Source: an uncultured Microbacterium sp.
GTDB taxonomy: Bacteria; Actinomycetota; Actinomycetes; Actinomycetales; Microbacteriaceae
NCBI GenBank assembly: GCA_947647645.1
Contig: CANSLE010000012.1
Span: 1 to 20,605 of the forward strand
Length of the DNA: 20,605 nucleotides
Reading direction: 5' to 3'
Part shown: positions 1 to 7,211 of the stretch, in pieces
Position numbering within the stretch: the first letter of the stretch is position 1
How the letters are laid out: each line of letters begins with the position of its first letter
Notes under the pieces: model-generated
Told to the model about the DNA's origin: nothing
Database searches by the model: none
The model's input: only the letters and a program-made list of their open reading frames with translations
Position numbers and translations under genes: made by a program

Positions 1-1
1 C

Positions 2-520
2 GCCGTGGTCGCCCTCCTGGCCCAGGTCGAGGTGCCGCTCTGGCCCGTTCCCGTCACCGGGCAGACCCTCGCCGTCGTCGTCGTCGGCGCCGCCCTCGGC
101 GCACGCCGCGGCGCCGCGGCACTGATCACCTACCTCGTGGCCGGCCTCGCCGGCCTGCCCGTCTTCGCCGGGCTCACCGGAACCGTGGCCGCGGCCACCA
201 AGCCGAGCTTCGGGTTCATCATCGGCTTCGTGTTCGCGGCATTCGTCGCGGGCTGGTTCGCGGAGCGCGCGTGGGATCGTCGTCCCGTCCTGGCCTTCGT
301 CGGCTTCATCGCCGCCAGCGTGATCCCGTTCCTCTTCGGCGTGCCGTACATGGCCTTCATCCTGAACACGGTGCTCGGCAAGGACCTCGGTCTGGAGGCG
401 ATCCTCGCCGCGGGCGTCACGCCGTTCATCATCGGCGGCATCGTCAAGGCCGCCCTCGCCGCACTGATCATTCCCGCCGCCTGGGCCGGTGTCCGCACCC
501 TGGAGAACCGCTCCCGCTGA
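2..520 (+). CDS. bioY: Biotin transporter BioY (S component), 5' end cut by window
   Basis: Integral membrane substrate-binding (S) component of a biotin ECF-type importer. The visible protein shows the BioY pattern: an N-terminal VPLWPVPVTGQTLAV segment (family P-V-T/P-I-T-x-Q-T motif), then GARRGAAALITYLVAGLAGLPVFAG, then several hydrophobic helices up to the C-terminal LIIPAAWAGV. A GTG at base 5 could serve as a start, but family members are about 190 residues and carry another helix start before this point. The frame is also open to the window edge, so I treat the gene as truncated on the left with roughly 20-25 residues missing. No bioM or bioN homolog is visible downstream. The gene ends just before a strong terminator, so any partner genes would lie upstream. 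The family call is firm; the exact start cannot be seen. Confidence 0.85.
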   Translation, partial: AVVALLAQVEVPLWPVPVTGQTLAVVVVGAALGARRGAAALITYLVAGLAGLPVFAGLTGTVAAATKPSFGFIIGFVFAAFVAGWFAERAWDRRPVLAFVGFIAASVIPFLFGVPYMAFILNTVLGKDLGLEAILAAGVTPFIIGGIVKAALAALIIPAAWAGVRTLENRSR

Positions 521-526
521 GCCGCT

Positions 527-575
527 CGGCACGACGAAGGCCCCGACCACTGCGGTCGGGGCCTTCGTCGTGCCG
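527..575. terminator. Bidirectional intrinsic terminator between convergent bioY and the iron operon
   Basis: A perfect 22-bp inverted repeat (527-548 with 554-575) closes a 5-nt loop (ACTGC). It begins 7 bp after the bioY stop and ends 15 bp before the stop of the minus-strand binding-protein gene, so it probably ends transcription from both sides. There is no long T tract on either strand, as is common for actinobacterial terminators. Confidence 0.9.
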
Positions 576-590
576 GACGCGAGGTCGGGG

Positions 591-1619
591 TCAGCCCTTG
601 GCCTTCGCCACGGCTGCCGCGAGCTTCTCAGTGATGGTGGGCAGCGCCCACGGCAGCGTCAGGGCCGTCGGCGAGACGGAGGCGACGTTCTCCGCGCCGA
701 CCATCGCCGCGACCGCACCCTTCTTGATGGCGGGGATGAGCGATCCGCGCGACGAGCCGAGGAACTCGTCGAGCGTCGACTGGTTCTCGGCCTGCGTGAA
801 GAGAACCTGCGCGTCGATCTTGTCGAGGTTCTCCCGGCTGACCGTCGTGTAGAACGTGCCCGCCCCCGTGTTGAGCGCGGTCACGCTCGGCGGGGACACG
901 AAGCCGAGGTCTTGCAGGATCTCCACCCGCGGATCGGACGGCAGGTAGAGGTAGAAGGTGTCCACGTCGTCATCGACGTACGCGATGCTGGTGCCGGCGA
1001 ATTCGGGGTGGGCCGCCGCCGCCTTGGCGACCTGGGCGTCGAGGCCCTTCAGCAGCTGATCGGCCTGGGCACTCATCCCGAGGGCTTTGCCGGTGATCGT
1101 GATGACGTCGCGCCACGGCGTGGTCCAGGGCGCGTCGGGGTAGGCGACGACAGGGATGCCGGCCGCGGTGACCGCGTCGTACTCCTTCTGCGTCAGCCCG
1201 GAATAGGGCGCGAGGAGCACATCCGGGTTGGTCTTCAGCAGCGCCTCGACGGGGATCTCCTTCGCGCTGGCGTCGAGGATCGTCGGCTTCGTGCCGCCCA
1301 GCTTGTCGACGGCGTCGGATATCCACGGCGGCATCTTGTCGTCGCCGCCCGAGTAGGTGTCCGCCGGGATCGCGACCGGCTGGATGCCGAGCGCGAGGAC
1401 CGCGTCCGTGGCCCCCCATCCCCAGGTGGCGACACGCTCGGGCTTCTTCTCGATGGTGGCGTTGCCGAGCGCCGAGCGGACGGTGACGGGGAACCCGTCT
1501 CCGGTCGCGCTCCCCGACGCGGCGGGGGCGGCTGTCGAGCCAGCGGCGCAGCCGGACAGCAGGAGCGCTGTCGCGCTCGCGATCGCGGCAAGGCTGAGCA
1601 CCGTGCGGAATCGTCTCAT
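591..1619 (-). CDS. Iron-siderophore ABC transporter substrate-binding lipoprotein
   Basis: Extracytoplasmic binding protein (FecB/FepB-like, COG0614-type, periplasmic-binding fold) that hands ferric siderophore to the permeases encoded upstream in the same operon. The 342-residue protein starts with a lipoprotein signal peptide: charged MRRFR, a hydrophobic stretch, and the lipobox LSGC with Cys24 as the lipidation site. An Ala/Ser/Gly-rich linker follows. The fold is recognisable from VATWGWGATDAVLALGIQPVA near the N-terminus and from NPDVLLAPYSGLT in the middle, the usual positions of the siderophore-binding protein motifs. The ATG is preceded by AGAGAGGA. It is the last gene of the operon, 49 bp after the ATPase stop, which may allow separate tuning of the binding protein. 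The siderophore cannot be deduced from sequence. Confidence 0.9.
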   Translation of the reverse strand: MRRFRTVLSLAAIASATALLLSGCAAGSTAAPAASGSATGDGFPVTVRSALGNATIEKKPERVATWGWGATDAVLALGIQPVAIPADTYSGGDDKMPPWISDAVDKLGGTKPTILDASAKEIPVEALLKTNPDVLLAPYSGLTQKEYDAVTAAGIPVVAYPDAPWTTPWRDVITITGKALGMSAQADQLLKGLDAQVAKAAAAHPEFAGTSIAYVDDDVDTFYLYLPSDPRVEILQDLGFVSPPSVTALNTGAGTFYTTVSRENLDKIDAQVLFTQAENQSTLDEFLGSSRGSLIPAIKKGAVAAMVGAENVASVSPTALTLPWALPTITEKLAAAVAKAKG

Positions 1620-1668
1620 GTGGGTGTTCCTCTCTTGGGGGCGGGGGTCTCGGGTGGACCGCGGGATC

Positions 1669-2499
1669 TCAGGGTGTGACGGCGGGTGCGGGCACGTCGG
1701 CCGCCGTCGGGACGGGGATGATCAGGGGCGTCCCGGTCAGCGGATCGGGCATCACCAGCGCGTGCAGTCCGAAGGCCCGCCGGACGACGTCGGCCGTGAG
1801 CACGTCGGCCGGCGTCCCCTGCGCGACGACGGCGCCGTCGTGCATGACGATCAGATCGTCGGCGTAGCGTGCGGCGAGGTTCAGATCGTGGAGCACCGCG
1901 ACGACCGTCGTCCCACGGCTGCGGTTGAGCGCCCGCAGCAGGTCCAGCACATCGATCTGATGGCTGAGATCGAGGAACGTGGTCGGCTCGTCGAGGAGCA
2001 GGATCCGAGGATCCTGCGCGAGCGCCATGGCGATCCAGACACGCTGGCGCTGCCCGCCGGACAGGTCGCCGACCGGACGGTCGGCCAGATCGGTGACGCC
2101 CGTCCACTCCATCGCCTCGTCGACCCGCGCGGTGTCCTCGACGCTCCAGCGCTGCAGCAGTCCGCGATGCGGGTGGCGACCTCGGCCGACGAGCTCTGCG
2201 ACCGTGACGCCGTCGGGGGCGGTCGGATGCTGCGGAAGCAGTCCGACGATCTGGGCGAACCGTCGCCGCGGGATGGTGTGGATGCCGACGCCATCGACCT
2301 CCACCCGGCCGGCGAGCGGCGCGTGAAGCCGCGAGAGGGCACCGAGGAGGGTGGACTTGCCCGATGCGTTCGCGCCGATGATCATCGTGACGCGCCCGGG
2401 GGCGATCTGCAGGTCGAGCTCCTCGATCACGCGCCGAGACGGATAGCCGGCGGCGAGCCCATGGGCCTCGAGGCGGGCAGAGACGGATGCCGACGTCAC
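1669..2499 (-). CDS. Iron-siderophore ABC transporter ATP-binding protein (FecE/FepC-like)
   Basis: Cytoplasmic ATPase that powers ferric-siderophore import. The 276-residue protein has all ABC motifs: Walker A GANASGKST at 42-50, Q-loop LLPQ at 87-90, signature LSGGQ at 146-150, Walker B ILLLDEP at 166-172, and the switch histidine in AVLHD at about 204. FepC-type features include GRGRHPHRG before the signature and FLDLSHQIDVLDLL after Walker B. I chose the GTG at 2499: it has AAAGGA 8-9 nt upstream and overlaps the stop of the preceding permease as GTGA. A longer open frame to 3375 covers the permease antisense-like frame and is rejected. The C-terminal tail after about residue 255 is Pro/Ala-rich and not part of the domain. 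Confidence 0.93.
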   Translation of the reverse strand: MTSASVSARLEAHGLAAGYPSRRVIEELDLQIAPGRVTMIIGANASGKSTLLGALSRLHAPLAGRVEVDGVGIHTIPRRRFAQIVGLLPQHPTAPDGVTVAELVGRGRHPHRGLLQRWSVEDTARVDEAMEWTGVTDLADRPVGDLSGGQRQRVWIAMALAQDPRILLLDEPTTFLDLSHQIDVLDLLRALNRSRGTTVVAVLHDLNLAARYADDLIVMHDGAVVAQGTPADVLTADVVRRAFGLHALVMPDPLTGTPLIIPVPTAADVPAPAVTP

Positions 2500-3512
2500 A
2501 GCTGTCGTCCTTTCGACGTGGCCAGGAGCCAGAGGAGGAAGATCGCGCCCACCGCGCCGGTGACGATCCCGACCGGCAGCGAGAGGCCGGGGATCGCGAA
2601 CTGGGCCACGAGATCGGCGGCCACCAGCAGCACGGCACCGACAGCACCGCTCGCGGCGAGGCCCACGGCGCCGTGCCCGAGCACCGCCCGGGCGATCGCC
2701 GGTGCGCAGAGCGCGATGAAGGAGATGGGACCGACGAACGCGCAGGTGGCGGCCGTCAGGAGCACGGCGGCGGTCACGACGACGAGGCGGACCGAGGAGG
2801 GGGTCACTCCGAGACCGCTGGCGGTGGCGTGCCCGAGCTGCGTGAGGGGCAGCCAGCGTCCGGCGAGGACGAGCGCCGGGACGAGAGCCAGGACGACCGC
2901 GGTCACTGTCAGCACCTGCCACCACGGCGTCGAGGCGAGGCTGCCCGTGAGCCACAGCAGCGCGGTGCGGGCCTCCTCGATCTTCGCCCGCACCATCATC
3001 AGGTTGATCAGCGCCGTCGCGAGGAACGAGACGCCGATTCCGGCGAGGATCAAGCGGAAGCCGCCGTCGCGGAGGTGGCGTCCGGCGAGCAACAGGAGGA
3101 GGGCGACCAACAGCCCTCCCCCGAACGCGAAGAGGATGAGGACGGGCCCGGTGGTTCCGAGGACGAGGATCGCGGTGACGGCCGCGAGGCCACTGCCTCC
3201 GGAGATCCCGAGGAGGTCGGGGCTGGCGAGCGGATTGCCGAGGAACGACTGCAGCAGCGCGCCGGCGACGCCGAGTGCGGCCCCGGCCACCACCGCCATC
3301 GCGGCGCGGGGAGCCCGCACCTGGAACACGACGTACTGCTCGACGCGGGTTCCCGAGCCCGTCAACGTCAGCCACAGACGATCGGGCGCGAGCGGATAGT
3401 CGCCGAGCGACAGCGAGAGCGCGACCGCCCCGACGATGACGACGGCGAGGACGGCGATGACCTGCGTGCGCCGCCGCGCCGCCGATCGGCGGACCGCGAG
3501 CAGGGCGCTCAC
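2496..3512 (-). CDS. Iron-siderophore ABC transporter permease (FecCD family), second subunit
   Basis: Multi-pass membrane permease of the FecCD/BtuC family, 338 residues, the usual length. Family features include RAPRAAMAVVAGAALGVAGALLQ near residue 70 and NPLASPDLLGISGGSGLA shortly after, the conserved N-P-L-A-x-P-x-L-L-G-I-x-x-G-A block. Others are the coupling loop SVRLVVVTAAVLLTAATCAFVGPISFIAL and a final LPVGIVTGAVGAIFLLWLL helix. The GTG at 3512 overlaps the TGA of the other permease as GTGA, and its own TGA overlaps the ATPase GTG in the same way. The two permeases probably form a heterodimer that is translationally coupled to the ATPase. Substrate specificity is inferred from the family and neighbours only. 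Confidence 0.92.
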   Translation of the reverse strand: MSALLAVRRSAARRRTQVIAVLAVVIVGAVALSLSLGDYPLAPDRLWLTLTGSGTRVEQYVVFQVRAPRAAMAVVAGAALGVAGALLQSFLGNPLASPDLLGISGGSGLAAVTAILVLGTTGPVLILFAFGGGLLVALLLLLAGRHLRDGGFRLILAGIGVSFLATALINLMMVRAKIEEARTALLWLTGSLASTPWWQVLTVTAVVLALVPALVLAGRWLPLTQLGHATASGLGVTPSSVRLVVVTAAVLLTAATCAFVGPISFIALCAPAIARAVLGHGAVGLAASGAVGAVLLVAADLVAQFAIPGLSLPVGIVTGAVGAIFLLWLLATSKGRQL

Positions 3513-4522
3513 AGGGTGCTCCGTCTCGGCTGCAGCACGAGGGCGATCAGCAGGGGCGCGCCGATCACCGCGACCACGATGCCCGCCTGCACCTCGCCGG
3601 GCAGTGCGACGATCCGGCCCACGATGTCGGCGAGCAGCAGCAGCGCCGCGCCATAGGGGATGCCGAGGGCGAGCAGTCGTCCGTAGCTCCCGCCGACGAG
3701 AGGCCGGAGCGCGTGCGGGACGAGCAGCCCAAGGAAGACGATGGGGCCGGCGATGGCGGTTGCGCCGCCGCAGAGGAGGACGGTCGCCACGATGCCGAGC
3801 AGACGGCTGCGCGACACGTCGTGCCCCAAGCCGGCCGCGGTGTCGGTGCCTAGGGCGATGAGATCGAGCCCGCGGGCCGAGGCCAGGGCGAGGACCGCGC
3901 CGACGAGCAGGGCGGGCAGCACGAGGGCGACGGCGTCGAGTCCACGAGCGGTGAGTCCACCCACCGACCAATAGCGATAGACGTCGAGGGCGTAGGCGTT
4001 GGTGTTGAGGACGAGGAAGGTGACCGCGGTCAGCCCCGCGGTCACGGCCGCGCCGGTGAGGGCGAGCCGGGCGGGGCTGGCGGCGTCAGGGCCTCGACCG
4101 CCGATCACCGCGACCAGGCCGGCCGCGAGCGCGGCACCCACGAAGGCGAACCAGACGAACCCGTCGGGACGCGACAGCCCGAACAGGGTGATCGCACCGA
4201 GCACCGCCACGGACGCTCCCGCGTTGAGGCCGAGCAGCCCGGGATCGGCGAACGGGTTGCGGGTCATCCCCTGCATGACGGTGCCGGCAAGGGCGAGTGC
4301 CGCACCGGCGCACACACCGATCACCGTCCGCGGGACGCGCTGGGTCAGCACGACCACATGATCGGCGTCGCCGGGATCGCCCGCGATGATCGCCTGCCAG
4401 ACGACGCCCGGCGCGATCGGGCGCGCGCCCACCGTGAGCGAGAGCAGCACGAGCGCGACGAGGACGACAGCGCCCACCGCCGCGACGATCAGGGTCCGCC
4501 GCGGTCGAGCCCGCACGCTCAT
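3509..4522 (-). CDS. Iron-siderophore ABC transporter permease (FecCD family), first subunit
   Basis: A 337-residue FecCD/BtuC-type permease, paralogous to the next gene. It shows RVPRTVIGVCAGAALALAGTVMQ followed by NPFADPGLLGLNAGAS (family N-P-L-A-x-P motif), then alternating hydrophobic helices. The coupling segment is SRLLGIVATVLLCGGATAIAGPIVFLGLLVPH and the C-terminal motif LPGEVQAGIVVAVIGAPLLI. The ATG at 4522 overlaps the stop of the siderophore-interacting protein gene as ATGA. An upstream in-frame extension of 42 residues is Arg/Pro/Gly-rich, lies inside that gene and looks like shadow sequence, so it was dropped. Together with the second permease it would form the membrane channel. 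Confidence 0.92.
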   Translation of the reverse strand: MSVRARPRRTLIVAAVGAVVLVALVLLSLTVGARPIAPGVVWQAIIAGDPGDADHVVVLTQRVPRTVIGVCAGAALALAGTVMQGMTRNPFADPGLLGLNAGASVAVLGAITLFGLSRPDGFVWFAFVGAALAAGLVAVIGGRGPDAASPARLALTGAAVTAGLTAVTFLVLNTNAYALDVYRYWSVGGLTARGLDAVALVLPALLVGAVLALASARGLDLIALGTDTAAGLGHDVSRSRLLGIVATVLLCGGATAIAGPIVFLGLLVPHALRPLVGGSYGRLLALGIPYGAALLLLADIVGRIVALPGEVQAGIVVAVIGAPLLIALVLQPRRSTL

Positions 4523-5460
4523 TCGACGCGCTCGGCCCGGCCGAGGCGCCAGTACCCCATGAAGGCGACGCGCTTGCGATCCACTCCGCATCCCGACACC
4601 AGCAGGCGGCGCAGGGTCTTGACGGTGTCCGCCTCTCCCGCCATCCATGCGTAGAACTCGCCATCGCCGTCCTCGGGACTGTCCCAGAGCAGATCCCGAT
4701 CCACGTCGATGTCATCCAGCACCTGCGGCCGGGGAGCGGCCGCTCTCTCCAGGACGTCGCCGTGCGTCCGCGTCCATGCGGTGACGGCGTCGATCAGGCC
4801 GACGCCGTGGGCGCGGTCGTCGCGGGCGATCCATGCAAGACGCGTCGTGGACGTCGGCGGCAGGGCAGGCGCGAGGGCGTCAGCCGCCGTGGGGACCTCG
4901 ATGAACGCATCGACCTCGCACCGCGGGTCGAGCGACTCCAGGATGCCGCAGATCGCCGGAGCCGCGGTCTCATCGCCGGCCAGCAGCAGTCGCCGCGCCG
5001 TCCCCGGGTGCCAGTCGATGCCGACGCGCGAATGGGGGCTGCGCTGGTCCGGACCGACGACGACCAGGCGGTCTCCGACCGCCGCGTTCTCCGCCCACTC
5101 TCCCGCCGGGCCGGCGTCGTGATGGACGACGAAGTCGACATCGAGCTCGCGCGCCCCGGCATCCACACGACGGACGGTGTAGGTGCGGAACGGGTTGCGC
5201 TGATCCGCCGGCAGCGCACGCCATCGGTCGTACCAGTCTCCTGCCTCTTCGTCCTGCCCGACGTCGGAGAATCCTCCGGGCAGGTGCGGCAGGGGCAGCA
5301 CCACCTTGATGCGCTGATCCAGGCCGGCGGTGCCAAACCACTCGAGCTGCGGTCCGGTGAACGTAACGCGCACGTAGTGCGGAGCGACGCGGTGGACGCT
5401 TCTCACCGTGACGATGTACGGGCGGTACGCGGGGCGGACGGTCAGGGACGCAGCAGGCAC
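4519..5460 (-). CDS. Siderophore-interacting protein, FAD/NAD(P)H ferric-siderophore reductase (SIP/ViuB family)
   Basis: Cytoplasmic flavoprotein that reduces ferric siderophore after import and so releases iron. The 313-residue protein has the family order: an N-terminal FAD-binding barrel with YVRVTFTGPQL at about 29-39, then the flavin motif RTYTVRR at 92-98. A D-x-D-F-V-V-H-H strand follows at about 108-114, then GPAGEWAE, and GDETAAPAICGILE at 162-175 opens the NAD(P)H domain. A C-terminal FYAWMAGE block precedes VAFMGYWRLGRAE. The GTG at 5460 has no Shine-Dalgarno at normal spacing and coincides with a predicted transcription start, so translation is probably leaderless. First gene of the iron operon; its stop overlaps the permease start (ATGA). 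Confidence 0.92.
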   Translation of the reverse strand: MPAASLTVRPAYRPYIVTVRSVHRVAPHYVRVTFTGPQLEWFGTAGLDQRIKVVLPLPHLPGGFSDVGQDEEAGDWYDRWRALPADQRNPFRTYTVRRVDAGARELDVDFVVHHDAGPAGEWAENAAVGDRLVVVGPDQRSPHSRVGIDWHPGTARRLLLAGDETAAPAICGILESLDPRCEVDAFIEVPTAADALAPALPPTSTTRLAWIARDDRAHGVGLIDAVTAWTRTHGDVLERAAAPRPQVLDDIDVDRDLLWDSPEDGDGEFYAWMAGEADTVKTLRRLLVSGCGVDRKRVAFMGYWRLGRAERVE

Positions 5461-5464
5461 TCTA

Positions 5465-5483
5465 TGAGGGTAGCCTTACCTTC
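5465..5483 (-). promoter_or_regulatory. DtxR/IdeR-like iron box
   Basis: On the minus strand this reads GAAGGTAAGGCTACCCTCA, which matches 14 of 19 positions of the established DtxR/IdeR consensus TTAGGTTAGGCTAACCTAA, including the core AGGCTA. It lies in the 31-bp gap between the upstream patB-like gene and the GTG of the siderophore-interacting protein gene, and overlaps the predicted -10. Iron-loaded repressor bound here would block the whole siderophore uptake operon. The site is seen directly; its function is inferred from the consensus and the position. Confidence 0.75.
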
Positions 5484-5495
5484 CCCGAATGTCAC
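5467..5495 (-). promoter_or_regulatory. Predicted promoter of the iron-siderophore operon (leaderless)
   Basis: On the minus strand, GTGACA (5495-5490, 5 of 6 matches to TTGACA) is followed after exactly 17 nt by TACCCT (5472-5467, first, second and last bases of TATAAT conserved). Six bases separate the -10 from the GTG at 5460, so the expected start point is the first base of that codon. The -35 overlaps the stop codon of the preceding patB-like gene. The iron box sits over the -10 and spacer. Confidence 0.55.
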
Positions 5496-6673
5496 ACCGG
5501 GAGAGCCTTCGACGACGCCGACGCGAGCCGACCGATCCGCTCCACCGCCTCGGTGAGGATCTCGGGCGCGCATCCGATGTTCACGCGCACATGACCCCTG
5601 CCCTGTTCTCCGAACTGAGGTCCGTGGTGCAACGCGACCCTGGTCTCATCCAGGATGCGCGCAGCGGGATCGTCCCCCCACCCGTAGGCACTGAGGTCGA
5701 CCCATGCGAGGTACCCCGCCTCCGGCGGGCGGTAGCCCGCGCGCGGCAGATGGCTCGCGAGCAGATCGGCGAGCAGACGACGGTTGAGGTCCAGTCGCGC
5801 CTGCAACGCGTCGAGCCAGATGTCGGATGCCGGGTCGAACGCCGCCACCGACGCGATGGCCCCGAACAGACCGGTGCGCCATTCGACCTCGGGCGGCAGC
5901 GCCCCGATGACCGCGGCGGTGCGCGCGTCCGCGGTGATCATCATCGCGCATTTGAGGCCGGCGAGGTTGAACGCCTTCGACGCGCTCGTCACCGCATAGC
6001 CGATCGCCGCGGCCGTCTTCGAAGCCGCAAGGAACGGCGTGTAGGGGTTCTCCTCGAATGCCAGCGGCGCGTGGATCTCATCGCTGATCACGACCGCGTC
6101 GTATCGCGCGACGACCTCCGCGAGCGCCGCCAGCGTCGCCGCGGCGTGCACCGTCCCCGTCGGGTTGTGCGGGTTGCACAGCAGCACGGCGCGGGCGCCT
6201 GCGGCCAGAGCCCCCTCGATGCCGTCGAGGTCCAGTCGCCATCCCGACCCGTCGTCGACCAGCGGCACGGGCGCGACGTGGCATCCCGCCTCTTCGATGC
6301 ACATCGCGAAAGGCGGATACACCGGCGGCGTGGTGATGACGCGATCGCCCGGCGAGGTGACGGCACGGAGGATCTCGACGACACCCATCATGACGTCGGC
6401 GGTCGTCCGGACGCGGTCGGGGTCGACGGCCCATCCGAAGCGACGACCCGCGAAGCGCGCGAACGCGTCCCGGAGCCCGGGATCCGGCGGCGTGTAGCCG
6501 GTGTCGCCGATCTCGACGGCCTCCGTCAGCGCCCGCGTGATGGGCGGCGCCAGGGCGAAGTCGGTCTCCGCGACGAAGAGCGGCAGGACATCCGCCCCGT
6601 ATGTGCGCCACTTCGTGCTCGACCGGCGTCGCAACGTGTCCAACGGCAGGGCTTCGAGGGGCGCGATACTCAC
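5492..6673 (-). CDS. PatB/MalY-family PLP-dependent aminotransferase / cystathionine beta-lyase
   Basis: Cytoplasmic fold-type I PLP enzyme. Characterised MalY/PatB relatives cleave C-S bonds (cystathionine to homocysteine, pyruvate and ammonia) and are often annotated as aminotransferases. The 393-residue protein shows the N-terminal STKWRTYG (family T-x-S-x-K-W), PLFVAETDF (W/V-A-x-M/T-D-F region), TGYTPPDPGLRDAF, CNPHNPTG at 166-173 and SDEIHAPL at 197-204. TSASKAFNLAGLK holds the Schiff-base lysine, Lys233. Arg near the C-terminus in GHVRVNIGC would bind the substrate carboxylate. The GTG start directly abuts GGGAGG, too close for a normal Shine-Dalgarno. The only upstream in-frame codons before a stop are not starts. 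Substrate is not determinable; the role near the iron operon is probably incidental. Confidence 0.88.
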   Translation of the reverse strand: MSIAPLEALPLDTLRRRSSTKWRTYGADVLPLFVAETDFALAPPITRALTEAVEIGDTGYTPPDPGLRDAFARFAGRRFGWAVDPDRVRTTADVMMGVVEILRAVTSPGDRVITTPPVYPPFAMCIEEAGCHVAPVPLVDDGSGWRLDLDGIEGALAAGARAVLLCNPHNPTGTVHAAATLAALAEVVARYDAVVISDEIHAPLAFEENPYTPFLAASKTAAAIGYAVTSASKAFNLAGLKCAMMITADARTAAVIGALPPEVEWRTGLFGAIASVAAFDPASDIWLDALQARLDLNRRLLADLLASHLPRAGYRPPEAGYLAWVDLSAYGWGDDPAARILDETRVALHHGPQFGEQGRGHVRVNIGCAPEILTEAVERIGRLASASSKALPV

Positions 6674-6679
6674 CTCCCG

Positions 6680-6685
6680 AGCCTA
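6680..6685 (-). promoter_or_regulatory. Possible -10 element of the patB-like gene
   Basis: Minus-strand TAGGCT ends six bases before the GTG at 6673, the same geometry as the -10 of the siderophore operon. No convincing -35 is seen (GACGGG at 17 nt is weak). It would make a leaderless transcript and would explain why GGGAGG abuts the start codon. Weak evidence. Confidence 0.25.
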
Positions 6686-6731
6686 TCGAGGCATCGGCAT
6701 GCCCCGTCGAGGCGCCGTCACGAGGTGACTC

Positions 6732-6762
6732 TCAGATCGCGAAGCCGAGGGCGCGCATCATG
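6732..6762. repeat. 31-bp direct repeat, copy 1: displaced copy of the sufT 3' end (candidate att site)
   Basis: Identical over 31 bp to 7774-7804. On the minus strand it encodes the last nine residues and stop of the downstream Fe-S assembly gene (MMRALGFAI then TGA) but has no gene attached: the frame upstream loses all similarity to it immediately. It lies 58 bp from the patB-like start. I read it as the original 3' end of sufT left behind when an element integrated there (an att half-site). Partial duplication is the alternative. Confidence 0.8.
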
Positions 6763-6765
6763 GCC

Positions 6766-6906
6766 CGCAACCCCGTCTTGCGGCCCAAGGGCCGCTGGGC
6801 ATCCATCCGCGACGTCGAGATCGCCGTCGCGGAACACGTCGACTGCGTCAATCACCGCCGCCTCCGCGGCGAGATCGCGCTCGTCCCACCCGTCGACGCC
6901 GAGGCC
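6766..6906 (+). pseudogene. IS3-family transposase OrfB C-terminal remnant
   Basis: The plus frame reads RPKGRWASIRDVEIAVAEHV and continues DCVNHRRLRGEIALVPPVD. This matches the C-terminal end of IS3-family OrfB (DDE integrase) proteins, which typically read K-G-P-W-x-x-x-x-D-V-E-I-A-V-A-E-Y-V-D-W-x-N-x-R-R-L-H-G-x-I-G-x-V-P-P. The catalytic D, D and E residues lie upstream of this segment in the family and are absent. Similarity begins within a few bases of the 31-bp repeat and fades after PPVD, without the usual tail. W-to-C and H-to-R changes at otherwise conserved positions also indicate decay. No terminal inverted repeats were recognised. Confidence 0.7.
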
Positions 6907-6960
6907 ACCTCCCGGGCATCCCAGACTGGTCACGAACCCAAGCGAAAGAGGCGAACCAGG

Positions 6961-7205
6961 ATGCGTTTAGCGATCGCTGATCCGCCGTATCTCGGGCGCG
7001 CGAACCGCTGACCCCGCCAGCACCCGCCTCGACGAGGCCGCCCTCCCCGACGGAGTACGACGGTGCGTGTGGGCGAAAAGGCAACGCGATCCCCTCCGGC
7101 TCCCGCGTCGCGGGCAAGTGGGAACCCGTCTACGTGAAGATCCCCGAAGGACGTTCCGCGCTCCAGGTAGCGGTGCGGCACCCTCGCCGCCGACGTCGTA
7201 AGTGA
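6961..7205 (+). pseudogene. Phage-type DNA (adenine) methyltransferase remnant, frameshifted and deleted
   Basis: ATG at 6961 opens MRLAIADPPYLGRANR and stops at 7009-7011. DPPY (6979-6990) is the catalytic motif of N6-adenine/N4-cytosine methyltransferases, and its position a few residues from the start resembles small methyltransferases of actinophages. Two further pieces of the same kind follow in other frames: LPDGVRRCVWAK from about 7046, and SRVAGKWEPVYVKIPEGR from about 7101 to 7154, running to TGA at 7203-7205. V-x-x-W-x-K followed by W-E-P-V/I is the order found in these proteins after the DPPY region. Three frames and missing spacing mean at least two indels plus internal deletion. 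The product is inactive if made. The family assignment rests on motifs only. Confidence 0.6.
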
Positions 7206-7211
7206 GCGCCG

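Noticed and set aside
1357..3399. 680-codon plus-strand frame across the iron operon
   Set aside because: Covers parts of three clear minus-strand genes; translation has no domain and is dominated by Arg, Ala, Asp and Gly.
6717..6729. Small palindrome GTCAC-GAG-GTGAC beside the left 31-bp repeat
   Set aside because: Only 5-bp arms; common by chance in this composition. It could be a recombinase or regulator site but nothing supports it.
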